DNA of 64,000 nt from Bathynomus jamesi (taxonomy: Eukaryota; Arthropoda; Malacostraca; Isopoda; Cirolanidae), in NCBI GenBank assembly GCA_023014485.1, contig JAJOZX010012065.1, positions 50,263 to 114,262 of the forward strand. Reading direction: 5' to 3'. Under the pieces are notes generated by a model. The model was not told the DNA's origin and made no database searches. It worked only from the letters and a program-made list of their open reading frames with translations. Positions 31,388 through 42,887 of this stretch are shown here, in pieces; the stretch's first letter is position 1; every line of letters begins with the position of its first letter. The translations under genes were made by a program, and so were the position numbers.

Positions 31388-31884
31388 TATATACATACAT
31401 ATATATACACACTTCATATCATCTTATATTTAGGTCATTCAATTTAAAAATCTTTAGTAATGATTGTTATTCGCTAAACTTACGATTTTTACCATTTCAT
31501 TAAAAAATTTACCCGTTCTAAAATAGTGAGGATCTGGTTTATATTTGATATTTATAAGAAAAATAATAATATTCACTGATGAACGACTCCGAACGGGTTA
31601 AATAAAAATTTATGACCTGCCACAGTAAATAATGTATTACCTTCATTTGTTTACTTTTAAAAGTAATTTGTCAAAGGTTGAAAGTAAATTATTGCAACAA
31701 CAAATGAAAAGTTTTAATAGTTCTCTTGTAGCTAGTCTTTATATGGAAAAATAATAAAAATAGAAACTTCATATTAAAGAATGATTAAACACTGCTTTTT
31801 CATAAGTGATTCAAAGAACTTTTTTGTTAACGGAATTTTCCAAATGTCATGTACCTTTGTTATATACCTTATATATATATATAT

Positions 31885-31922
<38 letters not shown>

Positions 31923-33020
31923 CAGCGATTCCGTTTTACTTGGGTTATTACTGCATGGTCCTGGGATCTTGTACTAATGAGGTTCAACCCCCAAATGTAA
32001 AAGATTTCTTGGCATAGGGAATTTTTCACCATCTTTATCATCCTGCCCTTGTACTTGCCTACGTATGGTTGTCTAAACTATGTAGAGGACTAAGAGTCTG
32101 TCTGTTTAATAAAATTACTATTCAGATTGATGCATGTCTATCTTTTTGACTCGAGATATTTCTTTTCACGTTAGCTCATTCTGGTATATACTGTCTATTT
32201 TTTCAACCTCGTTGGGAAATATGTCCGTCCTTAAAGGCACCTTAAAAGTGCTACGCTGGTGAATGTCACAGCAAAGTATAGTCTAACGCGTAGAATTAAG
32301 AGTCTTCCATGGTTTACAATTTAATATTTATTACTGTCCTTATTGGATATGTCCTGCTTATTTACTCACATGTATTTATTTATAAATTATTATTTTACCC
32401 GTTCGGAGTCATTTAACGTTCCATATCCTTCTTCTTCTTCGTCTTCTTCTTCTTCTTCTTCTTCTTATTATTATAATTATTATTATTATTATTATTATTA
32501 TGTGGTTAAGCGCGCGAACAGCTAGAAATGAAGTGGCATGCCAGATGGCTTTTAGGTTGTGCTTTTATTTTCTCCTGACTACTGAATATTTATTGTTGAA
32601 TTTTCTGCTATATATACCGTAAATCATTTAAGTTAAAATTATGTAACATTTTGTAAAATAAATAGTCTAGTTTCACAATTATTTATGTCATTGTAAATTG
32701 TAAAAGTAGTGTATTTATTTTATCAAGAAAGGCCATTCACTATTCAATATTTGCTATTATTATCGCTATCATTATTATTATTTTTGTTTCCACTATTACT
32801 ATGTATATTTTCTACTAAATATACAATAAATCACTTAATTTAAAATCATGTAACATTTTGTAAACGTTATATTGTATTTATTACTATTATTGCTATAATT
32901 ATTTTTTTCTCTATTTCTGTTACTTGCCACTTTCACTATTTTTATGTAATAAATAAGCTAAATGCCATTAATTTTGCCCAAAAAGTTTCCATGCTTTCAA
33001 GGGCATATTCAGATGAGAGT
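31388..33020. other. Intergenic sequence with microsatellites
   Basis: No gene recognised. It contains a TA/TG compound repeat at about 31868-31922, a CTT/TTA trinucleotide repeat at about 32428-32502 and AT-rich unique sequence. Frames across the TG repeat are artefacts. Confidence 0.55.
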
Positions 33021-33029
33021 ACTGTGAAT

Positions 33030-34156
33030 GGTTTTAGGTAAATTCGCCGCAGGTAAATTCGCTGCCGGAAAATTCGCCGCCGGAAAATTCACCGTGAGAA
33101 AAATTCGCCCGAGGAAACCTCGCCGCGAGGAAAATTCGCCGCAAGAAAAAAAATTAAAACGAATTTACCGGTCACCATAGCGCTTCTAGGTAAATTCGCC
33201 GCAGGTAAATTCGATTATTTGCTCTGTTCCCTAAGAAAGCTGAAGAAACAGCCGAATGTTTCACATTTTGAAGGAGATCCGACCAACGTTTGATCCCCAG
33301 TCTTTAATGGTTGATTTTGAGAAAGCAAGTATCAACAGTTTCTCTTTTGTGTTTCCAAATGCTACAATAACATGTTGCTTATTTCATTTGGCTAACAGTA
33401 TTTAACGGAAAGTAGTCGAAATTGGATTAAAACAGAAATATCATGAAGATAATGAATTTAACATAAAGATAAAAAGTTTCACAGCACTGGCATTTCTCCC
33501 TATTCAAGACGTGGAAGGGTTTCTTGAACCCACTGATGATGATGATTTGCCCCAAGAATTTGTTTCTTATTTTGAAACCCACTATATCGGAGGGGAAAGG
33601 GGTCGAGACAATCGGCGACGCAGTTTGGTACCTACATTTCCATTTGAAACTTGGAACATCAATGAAAGAACAGAGAATGAAATGCCTCGAACAAATAACA
33701 GCGTAGAAGGGTTCCACCATTCCCTTCGAAGTTCTGTCACTAATATGCATCCAAATATCTGGAAACTAATATCAATATTGAAAAAAGAAGAAAGCTTGGC
33801 AAACAAAAAGAAAATAGAAGTTGAGCGTGGTGATGATTCTTCTATGAAAAAAAAAAATGAATATGTGAACAAAAGGTTACAGCAACAAATATAGGACTAC
33901 AATTCAGAAAATAAACTCCATTTTTTGAGAGCCGTTGCAATGAACCTCCATCACTTTTAATATGATTTTCTTGTTTTTTAACAAACATACATTTAGTAAT
34001 TTAATAAACATCATTTTAATAAACATTCATTTAATACCCAACATTTTAGTGAAAGTGTAACCCTAAGAAGTACAAAATTATGATAAACCGTTTTAGTTTA
34101 TTTTTCTTGCGGGGTTCCTGCGGCGAAGTTTCCTTGCGAAGAATTTACCGGTCACC
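33030..34156 (+). mobile_element. Mutator-like (MULE) transposon, 1127 bp
   Basis: The ends are GGTTTTAGGTAAATTC on the left and, inward from the right, GGTGACCGGTAAATTC. The 9-base flanks are ACTGTGAAT (33021-33029) and ATTGTGAAT (34157-34165), an 8-of-9 match, as expected for MULE target duplications. The left end has repeated AAATTCGCCGC units (33030-33210), including an internal second copy of the terminal sequence. It encodes a truncated MULE transposase. Confidence 0.8.
33256..33894 (+). pseudogene. MULE transposase, C-terminal part
   Basis: From an in-frame ATG at 33256: L-M-V-D-F-E-K-A-S-I-N-S-F (catalytic-core Asp region), C-C-L-F-H-L-A-N-S-I, a TAA near 33402, then in the next segments F-T-A-L-A-F-L-P-I-Q-D-V and P-R-T-N-N-S-V-E-G-F-H-H-S-L-R. 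The F-E-K-A, C-x2-H-x and T-N-N-S-x-E-G motifs in that order are diagnostic of MULE transposases. The N-terminal half is missing and one stop interrupts it. Confidence 0.85.
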
Positions 34157-34165
34157 ATTGTGAAT

Positions 34166-34707
34166 ATATTGTTATAACAAATATCCAAAAATTATAAAAT
34201 TCTATCTCTTGTATTCTTTTATGAATAAAGTTTGAATTTGAATTTGAATGTGAATAATGTATGTAAACCCCCCTGGGTGACTGGCTGAGTCTGTGAGGAT
34301 ATGAATTGCTTGAGGAAACAATTCCTGTTGGCTTTTAGGCTGTGCTTCTTCAGCCTTTTCAAACGGGTAACTGAGTGACTGCTTGAGACTATTTGTTTAG
34401 ACCTGTTTCTATTCAAAGTTGATAGGGTACGGATGTGTGTTAAATTTAAGTTTAACACACATATATAAAATGTTAAAATTTGGTGGATGATAATTTATTT
34501 TCATAGTCTTAGTATTAAACAGATTGTTCAGTGCATAATGTGTGTTTGTGAATAATTTATTTTGAACGTTTTAATTATAAACAAAGTGTTCGGTGTTGAA
34601 AATAAAGTGTTGGGGGTAATTCAACAGTGAATATTATTATTTTTCTTTCTATTAGTCTTACTATTATGCATAAGTCAGTAGTGCCGTTGGTCTTTATACT
34701 GTATATT

Positions 34708-34754
<47 letters not shown>

Positions 34755-36375
34755 CATTATTATTATTATTATTATTACTATTATTACTATTATTATTTTT
34801 ATGTGTCTAAGACAGTGTTACCGGTGGCCCTATACCTTATAAGTTATATCACTTGAAAATTTTTACAAATGAGATGGTGGAACCATTCAGTTTATATTAT
34901 TATTATTATTATAATTATTATTATTATTATTACTACTAGTAGTAGTAGTAGTATTAGTAGTATACGTCTAAGTTTGTGTTACCGGTGACTTCTAAACCTT
35001 ATATTAGCATTGCATCAGCGTGCTGCATCAGGTTCCCCCCAAAAACTTATATCCCTTAAAAATTTTTACTAATGAAATGATGATCGATAAAGTTTACAGT
35101 GTGACACCACATATTTTTCTTTTTTTAATTTTCTAAATATTTTTTATTTATTTTTTATTTTCATATTTAGGAGGTTTGCCACTGACACCCCTTCACCCTC
35201 TTGGTACTAGCACCCCTACCTCCTACTTCCCCCTCAATCGCACCAAATGCACCTATTCTACTGTATCGACACTTCAAAACTTATAAAGTAATAGAAGAGA
35301 ACCTCCATAATTATCATGAGAAATAACTCCTCATAAATATTTGGTGCCTGTTGATTGGTCAGGAATATATGTTAATCTCTGATTGGCCAATTCAAACATG
35401 TTATGTTTTAGTTTGATCATTTATAAAAATAGAAGGTGTTTTTTTGTAATTAATCTTCTGCTTGTTAACTTAGTCTCCGTGAAGACATCTCTGAACTTAT
35501 TATTTTAGTTAAATCTTTGATTGTATCTTGTTTTATAGTTTTACTTAATTTTTAATATAAGTGTATTAAATACTTCCAAGTTTAAAGTCTCCTCGGATTT
35601 CTGGAAGTTTTCTTTGCGGACGAAATTTCCTTTTATTCATGGTTAACAGTGAAAATGCTTCTAATAAATTCACTCTTATTATTTAATAATATTTTCAGGC
35701 CTTTTCAAAGAGATTATAACGTATTTAAGAAACAAACACTAAATTTTAAGAATTGATGCATGCAGTATAATTTTTTATGAATGTCAAAATTATTTAAACG
35801 TTCAAGTTTCTCTATGAAAGTTGTTAATCAATTTATTTTTCAGATCATAAACGAAACCAAATATTGACACGCAGGAAAACTTTCCCCTTTCGGAAAGTTA
35901 AAATTTCCTTCGTAGTTCCATCGTGTAATTTTGGGTTACAAAGTACAGTAATTTCGATAAATAATGACTTATAATAATTTCCCCATTCATATTTTTAATA
36001 CCAAGTAGAAGTTTAGGCTCGTAGCTATGCCTCTCTCTGTACAGAAACGTGTATTACACTGTACTAATTTCGTCTGTTCATTTTTAGTCTTATTTTATAA
36101 ATATGGATTATTTTCTAGAAAAGTAGTTAAGTGTTATTGTCGAAACATTAGAGTAAATTTATTTGTATCATTTATACTGTTTAAGAACAATCTTGAAAAA
36201 CATTTGTTTTTGCATATTTGCAAAGAATATTTTCAGAAATTTGAAAGATTAAATAAGACACAAGTATACTAAATTTGCAGCTGATTGCGAGTTCCTACAT
36301 TTTTTAAATTGCTGAAAATTATTTAAATTATCATAATAAATATAAAAAAGTGTCCAAAATAAAGTTAAGAAGTAC
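34166..36375. other. Intergenic or intronic AT-rich region
   Basis: Long (AAT)n/(TTA)n repeats at about 34708-34800 and 34895-34965. At 35345-35430 two ATTGG boxes, one within ATTGGCCAAT, precede a TATAAAAATAG string, a possible promoter on the plus strand, but no convincing coding exon follows. The downstream part of the receptor gene at 36376-38155 would be expected here on the minus strand; I could not find it. Confidence 0.4.
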
Positions 36376-38155
36376 CCCTCTTTGCGCTTCTCCGATAATT
36401 CCGTTGAAAGATCCATTGCTCAATTTGATTCCGTAACTGCTGTCTTTCGGCTCACGGAAGATGTAACTTAAAAGAAATTGAAACGTAAGTCAGAAAATTG
36501 CAATAAATGTGTATAAATTGACAAGAGCTAAGTAATTTGTTTTATGACAAAGTAAATGATTTCTGTAAAATTTTATTTTGATTTAGAAATATTTTCAAAG
36601 TATTTACCATCTTCCAAACTTTTCTGCAAAAATGTCCAATAGTTTGATTAAAACCCCAGTTGCCTCTACAGAATCTCCATTTTTTGTAACAGTTATATAA
36701 GGATAAAACTGAAAATTTAAACAAAGTCCACAGTTAACAAGTGAATTCATAAAAAAAAATATTCACAAAAACCACAACTGTCTATTTACGAAATACTGTT
36801 CGTTTAGTGATCTAAATTAGGGTTTGTAGAGAAAACGTCTACCAAGTTACGTGTATAGCATTAAATGCAAATCATATTTCATTTAAAATTAAACAAACCA
36901 ATAAAAAAAAACGTGTAAAATTAGTCTTTGAAATTATGAGGCGAGTTAGGTCGGGTTTGAGTAAGGTCGGGAAATTAGAAATACAAGTCGGTCACAATTA
37001 TACAAAATACTGATCATTCGAGAGGGCCAGAAAATGGCACAGCGCTCATGCGCTCATGCCAACGAATGCCGCTAACTCCTCTATTATTATTACCAGCACT
37101 AGTAGTGTCTTCACTTCGCTTAAAGGGAAACGGTGTTATCTGCTGAGCTACGGACGCTGACTAATTATAAAAAATTCTTAACTCGAATGAGAATGAGAAT
37201 ACGAAATGACAGAAAGTTAACTTAGTAAAGGTAAGGTTTGCCTTAAATTTACTATAAGACTTCTCTGTAAAGAAATGTCAGTCAAAAGAGTCTATGTTAG
37301 ATTTGGTCTCGCAAAATGAAACCCATTTCTATACGATATTTATCCTGGTAAGTCAGTTTCGTTTTTGTTTCAAACGTGAAGAGTTTGGATTAAAATTATG
37401 TTTAGTTAACTGAAAAAATGTTTAATTATCAAAATATTTTAATTATTTTGTCAATCGTAAAAAGGTTTATAAATATTCCAGAGTCAATTTGTTTATAAGT
37501 GATGCTGAATTAGGGGAACTCACCGTTAGTCCAATCAAGTCGAAACAACGGGTTTCTTTCGAATCAGAATCCAAAGAAGCATTCATCATTATAGCAAAGT
37601 TGAGGCAGATCTGACAAAAGCTATATCAGAAATAAGTAAATCCACGTTATCAATATATCTTCAAAAATCTAATCGCATTTATCGCATTCGGTAAAACATC
37701 CAACTAATTATTCACCAACCTTAAAGCCCTTCTTTTCCGAAGAAACGCGAGACAAAGACTAAATTAAAATATTTTAAATATTTCGAACAGAACTTAACAA
37801 ATAATTATTTATTCACTGCTTGAATCAACAAACATTTCCTGGTCTTACATAAATAAATACTCTGTACTTGAAGAATCCCTTTCCAAAATGTGTTCACCTT
37901 TGAAATTTTTAGGTGAAAAATGCTTCGTTTACGATCTTCAAATGTTTCGTTAAATATTAAATTTTTTTAAAAGTAAACTCTTTCATGCATCTTTTCCGAA
38001 GTGAAAATGTCAGGAATTGACCTTTTACTAAATTCATTTGTTTTTTTATCATTAAAAATATACATTTAGATTGTGTGCTCACCTTAAAGACCATTTTCAC
38101 GGTGATGTAATCTTTCGTAAGTGTGATTAGAACAATATTATTGTTTATTTTCACG
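36376..38155 (-). CDS. Ionotropic glutamate receptor/IR-like gene, four exons (partial)
   Basis: Minus strand, in transcription order: 38155-38083, 37610-37524, 36708-36608, 36466-36376. Each has an AG acceptor and GT donor (GTGAGC, GTGAGT, GTAAAT, GTACTT) and the codon phases join without a shift. Exons 3 and 4 encode F-Y-P-Y-I-T-V-T-K-N-G-D-S-V-E-A-T-G, L-L-D-I-F-A-E-K-F-G and, after a codon split by the intron, Y-G-I-K-L-S-N-G-S-F-N-G-I-I-G-E, the order of the S1 half of the ligand-binding domain (P-Y-x-x-V, G-x-x-x-x-L-L, W/F-N-G-x-I-G-E). Exons 1 and 2 would be the preceding N-terminal domain but are not diagnostic. Such receptors are ligand-gated cation channels, in arthropods often chemosensory. 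Channel exons are not seen; a Tc1 relic lies upstream. Confidence 0.65.
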
Positions 38156-38214
38156 CTTAATCATTTCCCATAAATCTATCTGATATATATTAATATATAA
38201 TATACATATATACT

Positions 38215-39000
38215 TTGTGTCCAAAAGTATTTGCGAGTTGGAGTTTCCCAATGATTGTGATGCTTGCAGGATTTTGCTTTCCAGTTCATTCCAAAGGTGT
38301 TCGATTTGTGTTTAAATCTGAACTTTGTGGAGGTTAATAAAGCGTGGAGAAACCTCTTCCTTGAAGTTTTTGATAAATCTGTTTCAGGAACTTTACAATG
38401 TGTTTTGGATCGTTATCTTGTTGCAATATAAAGTTTTCAAAATTTACGTGAAATAGTTTTGCTGCAGGAATGGCCACTTTTAAGAATAATTGCTTAAAAA
38501 CTACCTTATCTATGCGTCCATTTTAATTTCCTTGGATTCAGTTGAGCTTTCCAACTTCCTTTGAAGAGAAACAGTCCCAGACATTTATTTACTTTCCACC
38601 CTTTTTCACTGTCGGTGTTAAAAATTGCTATTTATATTCTTCTCCAATACGTCTGTTAACAATTATCCGTCTTTTGCCATTCCTAAATATTTGGAATTTG
38701 CTTTCATCACTCAAACAACTTTAGCTCATTGGTCGTTATTCCAATTTTGATGCCGTTTTGCGATGCCGTTTTTAGCATTTTTCTTTCGTAATAAAATTGG
38801 TTTCTTTTTGCTAACTCTAGAAATATATTATTTTCTCTTCTTGGGGTTTCAGACGTGGATTCATACCAGTTTGGAGCGTTTCGCATTAAACTGTCAGAAT
38901 TTGCAAATCTGCAACTTTCAGGTTTACTTAAATAAACACCGGCGGGAAGCGACCATGAAATGCAAGATGATTTCTGTTACGTCCTTTAGATGCTTGTAAC
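38215..39000 (-). pseudogene. Tc1-like transposase, degenerate
   Basis: Minus-strand reading gives L-S-D-E-S-K-F-Q-I-F (first catalytic Asp), I-N-V-W-D-C-F-S-S (Tc1-type V-W-G-C-F-S), and D-L-N-T-Q-I-E-H-L-W-N-E-L (the final P-D-L-N-P-I-E-x-L-W motif), separated by stops and shifts. The sequence TGTGTCCAAAAGTATTTGCG at 38216 may be the terminal repeat. Tc1 transposases integrate at TA. The copy is dead. Confidence 0.7.
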
Positions 39001-39099
39001 ATTAAATGAAAGTATAAAGACATCTTAAATTAGCTTTACGCAAAACGAAAACACACCAACATTCATTTTCTAAACAAAGACACCAATTTTAATCGTCTG

Positions 39100-39102
<3 letters not shown>

Positions 39103-39170
<68 letters not shown>
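39103..39170. repeat. (TA)n(GA)n microsatellite
   Basis: Compound TA then GA dinucleotide run. Confidence 0.9.
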
Positions 39171-39174
<4 letters not shown>

Positions 39175-39422
39175 AATGCCCATGTAGATCGAACATTATG
39201 TGTAAATTTTTGCCCGTGCTCATATTTTACCCAGAAGTTCAGAGCTTCCCAAACTTGTGGTCGCGAAGATCATACTTGAGGTCGCGAACTGATCTGATAA
39301 TTTTATTTTCAGTTCTCTTCCTACGGCCCTCCGACAACATATTTATCAATCATAAATGTAGTTGCATATAACAGCTGAAATCCGAGCCCTTCCCGCGCAT
39401 AATAAACGCTATATACAGAATA

Positions 39423-39645
39423 TGTTACAGGGAATGTGTGTAACTAGAGATTTCATGAAATCCAGAAATGCCCAAGGGCGTACAGTAGACCTAACCAGGC
39501 ATTCAGTTAAACTAACCGGGCATGAAATTAATCGGGCACTCAATAAATTTCCCGTAGGTTTAACGAAAATATCACGACTTAACCTTACATGAAATCCCTG
39601 AACATTTTAGGGATTTCATGAAATCCTTAGTTACACAGATTCCCT

Positions 39646-39651
<6 letters not shown>
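39423..39651. mobile_element. Foldback element with TGTTACAGGGAAT ends
   Basis: About 41-base inverted ends with few mismatches: TGTTACAGGGAATGTGTGTA on the left and the inverted partner ending CCCTGTAACA on the right, each continuing into GATTTCATGAAATCC, itself palindromic. The interior carries the GGTTAGG/TTAACG segment shared with 3060-3170 and 17184-17279. No coding capacity. Confidence 0.7.

Positions 39652-39715
<64 letters not shown>
39652..39715. repeat. (CA)n(TA)n microsatellite
   Basis: Compound run between the foldback and the Penelope family 2 copy. Confidence 0.9.
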
Positions 39716-39718
<3 letters not shown>

Positions 39719-39719
39719 C

Positions 39720-41046
39720 GAGGAATAGGAGGACGAAAAGATGGTACATGTTTATTAACAGACGTTTCGGAAAAATTCAATTTCCATCATCAGTGCTAAA
39801 AATTTTAAAAACAAGTAAAAATAAATAAGTATAATAAATAGAAACGAACAACAAATTAAAATGGCGCAACAATTAGCGAGAATCAAAAGCAAGTTACAAT
39901 GTGTATTAAATTAAAAGATTAAAAGTTAAATGAAATAAAGTATAAAAGTATGGATAATAAGTAAAATATAAAATGGTTTAGGTGGAACAGAATTGTAAAG
40001 TTTCTTACTAGATTGTAATGAGACTAATTATACAGAAGATTGGGAATGGTTGCCTGTTGAAAGAATTCCATTGGGACGATGGAGCCGGGCGGAGTGATGG
40101 TGGATTTCTTTTGAAAGTTTATTTAGCAATGTTTAAATTGAAAGCGGAACTGTAATCGTTGAGGGTTGGCTGGATACTGAGGATGTAAAGGGACTCAAGT
40201 ATGCGGAGGTCGATTAGTTGGTTGGCTGAGTTAATGATTTTGAAATTGGAGGAAAGTAACTGGTGGTTATGGAGGTGGCAGTGATCCCTTATTGCAGATT
40301 TGGAGGGTTTGTTCAAGGGCTGTGAAGTTCTTGTAGAAATCCCACGATGCTCGTCCACTCTTGTTTGATATTGGCGGATGGTACTGCCAATATAGTTCGC
40401 TTTGCAGCGAACACAATTAAAAGCGTAGATAGTGGACGAAGCAAGTGGCTGGGGTTTTTTTCTTTATGGTTGAGGTAAGATTTGATACTATTGTTGTTGG
40501 TGAAAGCGAAATGAAATTTAATTTGGGGGTAAAGCGGCGTGAGTAAGAGACGGAGTTCTGAAAGTATTTTGTGGCTAATATGGTCATAATAAGGGAATGA
40601 AAAATATTGTACGTCTTTTTTAACAGTGGGAATTTTAAGGGGGGTTGATAAATATTATTAAGAAAATTTCTGGTTAAAGACTGTAACAGATGTTTTGGGA
40701 AAGAGTTATTAATGCTGAAGTTAAGAATTAACTCTATTTCATGGTGAAAAGATAAGTACGAGGAGCAAAGATGGTAGGCACGGTGGATTAAAATTTTAAT
40801 ACTGTTTATTTTATATAGCAAAGGGATGTGGCTTAGGAAATTAGTACCCAGGCCTGTGTACGTGGGTTTTCGATATATTGAAGTGCTAAATTTGTTGTTT
40901 TGTTTTGTTATTGTAATATCTAGGAAGGGAAGGGTGTTATTGGATTCGTCTTCTTTGGTGAACTTAATATTTTTATGTTGGGAATTAAGGTAGCTAAGAA
41001 AAAGGGGGGCGTGGTTGGCATTGTGAAAAAGGAGAAAGGTGGCATC
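39720..41046 (-). mobile_element. Penelope-like retroelement family 2, 5'-truncated
   Basis: Minus-strand 3' end at about 39720 with a hammerhead-like motif (39760-39797), followed inward by the GIY-YIG and RT thumb coding region. At 41046 the sequence turns into plus-strand 3'-end copies, an inverted junction. Confidence 0.8.
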
Positions 41047-41058
41047 AACCATTCCCAA
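40119..41058 (-). pseudogene. Penelope family 2 RT (C-terminal) and GIY-YIG endonuclease
   Basis: The frame 41058-40417 shows L-P-F-L-D-I-T-I and I-Y-R-K-P-T-Y-T-G-L-G-T-N-F, the conserved post-palm block of Penelope RTs. After a shift, the endonuclease follows as A-N-Y-I-G-S-T-I-R-Q-Y (GIY-YIG second half) and an H-C-H-L-H-N-H motif before the final R-I-L-E-S-L-Y. The first two thirds of the RT are missing. Confidence 0.8.
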
Positions 41059-41390
41059 TCTTCTGTATAATTAGTCTCATTACAATCTGGTAAGAAACTT
41101 TACAATTCTGTTCCAACTAAACCATTTTATATTTTACTTATTATCCATACTTTTATACTTTATATCATTTAACTTTTAATCTTTTAATTTAATACACATT
41201 GTAACTTCCTTTTGATTCTCGCTAATTGTTGCGCCATTTTAATTTGTTGTTCGTTTCTATTTATTATACTTATTTATTTTTACTCGTTTTTTAAATTTTT
41301 AGCACTGATGATGGAAATTGAATTTTTCTGAAACGTCTGTTAATAAACATGTACCATCTTTTCGTCCTCCTATTCCTCGCTAAGCTACGC
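41047..41390 (+). repeat. Penelope family 2 3' region, plus-strand copy 1
   Basis: Inverted copy of the 39720-40060 end, including the hammerhead-like motif at 41301-41340. It directly follows the minus-strand body. Confidence 0.8.
41301..41340 (+). ncRNA. Hammerhead-ribozyme-like motif, Penelope family 2
   Basis: GCACTGATGATGGAAATT then GAATTTTTCTGAAACGTCTG. The core boxes CTGATGA and GAAAC are exact, joined by a short A/T-rich stem, and GTC follows. Two relatives lie at 42062-42100 (plus) and 39760-39797 (minus). Minimal hammerheads of this kind are known in Penelope pseudo-LTRs. Activity is untested. Confidence 0.6.
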
Positions 41391-41439
41391 TTCCCTAAGA
41401 ACAAACCATTCAACCAAGTTATATATATATATATAAGGG

Positions 41440-42140
41440 ATCACTGCCACCTCCACAACCACCCGTTACTTTCCTCCAATTTCAAAATCATTAACTCAGC
41501 CAACCAACTAATCGACCTCCGCATACTTGAGTCCCTTTACATCCTCAGTATCCAGCCAACCCTCAACGATTACAGTTCCTCTTTCAACTTAAACATTGCC
41601 AAATAAACTTTCAAAAGAAATCCACCATCACTCCGCCTGGCTCCATCGTCCCAATGGAATTTTTTCAACAGGCAACCATTCCCAATCTTCTGTATAATTA
41701 GTCTCATTACAATCTGGTAAGAAACTTCACAATTCTGCTCCACCTAAACCATTTTATATTTCACTTATCATCCATACTTTTATACTTTATATCATTTAAC
41801 TTTTAATCTTTTAATTTAATACACATTGTAACTTGCTTTTAATTTTCGCTAATTGTAAGAAACTTTACAATTCTGCTTCACCTAAACCATTTTATATTTT
41901 ACTTATTATCCATACTTTTATACTTTATATCATTTAACTTTTAATCTTTTAATTTAATACACATTGTAACCTGCTTTTGATTCTCGCTAATTGTTGCGCC
42001 ATTTTAATTTGTTGTTCGTTTCTATTTATACTTATTTATTTTTACTTGTTTTAAAATTTTTAGCACTGATGATGTAAATTGAATTTTTCCGAAACGTCTG
42101 TCAATAAACATGTACCATCTTTTCGTCCTCCTATTCCTCG
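41440..42140 (+). mobile_element. Penelope family 2 fragment, plus-strand copy 2
   Basis: The last ~55 codons of the endonuclease frame (R-D-H-C-H-L-H-N-H to N-L-N-I-A-K) end at 41606, followed by the 3' region with an internal duplication of about 140 bases (about 41700-41990) and the hammerhead-like motif at 42062-42100. Confidence 0.75.
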
Positions 42141-42153
42141 CTATTATATATAA

Positions 42154-42290
42154 GTTAACCCCTTCGTCTATGGCCTTGGGTGGTTCGAAATCAACGGGGG
42201 TTCTGGTTGGGAGGCAGCAACGGATATTTCTCGCGAGAGTTTTCTTCTATAATCTAATTTTTCTCTCATTTCTTTTTTTCTCTTTCTATA
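42154..42290 (-). repeat. Right end of an inverted Gypsy-1-type LTR (part 1)
   Basis: The reverse complement matches the end of the 3' LTR of element 1 (AAGGCCATAGACGAAGGGG, CCGTTGCTGCC). It is cut by Gypsy element 2 at 42295 and resumes at 52340. Confidence 0.8.
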
Positions 42291-42294
42291 ACAC

Positions 42295-42867
42295 TGTAAC
42301 AGGGTGCATGTTGTGATTTTTGGATGATCCGTTGGGTGGTTGGTTGTATGGTATGTGATACGTGGCTGAATTTCGTGCGTGCTTGGACATTTGAATTTTG
42401 GTTGCTTGAAAGCGGACAGCTGGTCTTGAACTGGAAATTTTGGTGATTAAAGCGTGTAAAATTTAAAATAAACAAGTATTATCGAAGGTTTCCATGTAAA
42501 TGAATTTTTGCATTAGATGTGGTTGGAGACAGCATACTGTAAGACCAGTAACCTAAGAATTGTCCTCTGCAAAAGAGGAGACGGAGTTGGGAGCCAGATC
42601 TCGCAACTGCTTGTAAGCGCCCTAAATAAACCCCATTTTTTAGAAGTGCCAGTGATTTAAGTATTTAATATTGTAGGTTTAAGTTTAGGTTAAGTTTAAG
42701 TTAAGTTTAGGTTAGGGTAATGATGACTTGCGTAGGCAACCTGATTTGCTTTGTATATATTAATATATAGTTTTGAATCTAATGTTTTACTGTTCCTGGC
42801 TGGGACGGCCTCGCGCTGTAAAGGGGACATATATATAGTCGGTTGTGGAATCCTGGTTACGGTAACA
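42295..42867 (+). repeat. 5' LTR of Gypsy element 2
   Basis: 573 bases, TG...CA ends. It contains GTTTAGGTTAAG-type short repeats (about 42678-42720), expanded in the 3' copy. Confidence 0.93.
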
Positions 42868-42869
42868 GT

Positions 42870-42887
42870 TGGCATCCCCAGCTAAGA
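42870..42887 (+). other. Primer-binding-type site of Gypsy element 2
   Basis: TGGCATCCCCAGCTAAG begins two bases after the 5' LTR, the normal position for a tRNA primer site. The tRNA is not identified. Confidence 0.6.

Noticed and set aside
33030..33215. CRISPR-like look of repeated AAATTCGCCG units
   Set aside because: Spacing is irregular, units diverge, there are no unique spacers and it is the terminal repeat zone of a MULE in a eukaryotic genome.
34220..34460. 79-codon minus-strand frame with basic repeats
   Set aside because: No family recognised and the local sequence is an AT-rich repeat tail; unsupported.
36027..36272. 81-codon plus-strand frame
   Set aside because: Low-complexity hydrophobic and basic composition, no motif, no supporting splice or promoter signals.
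37080..37150. tRNA-like string (TAGCTCAGCAGATAACACC on the minus strand)
   Set aside because: Resembles a box A, but I could not find a box B or a foldable acceptor stem. At most a decayed tRNA-derived repeat.
42154..42215. Shared LTR flank at 15280-15323 and 42154-42215 as a tRNA target site
   Set aside because: A GGTTCGAA string looked like a T-arm but the stems do not pair. The segment is better explained as the end of the LTR itself, deleted in the 5' LTR of element 1.
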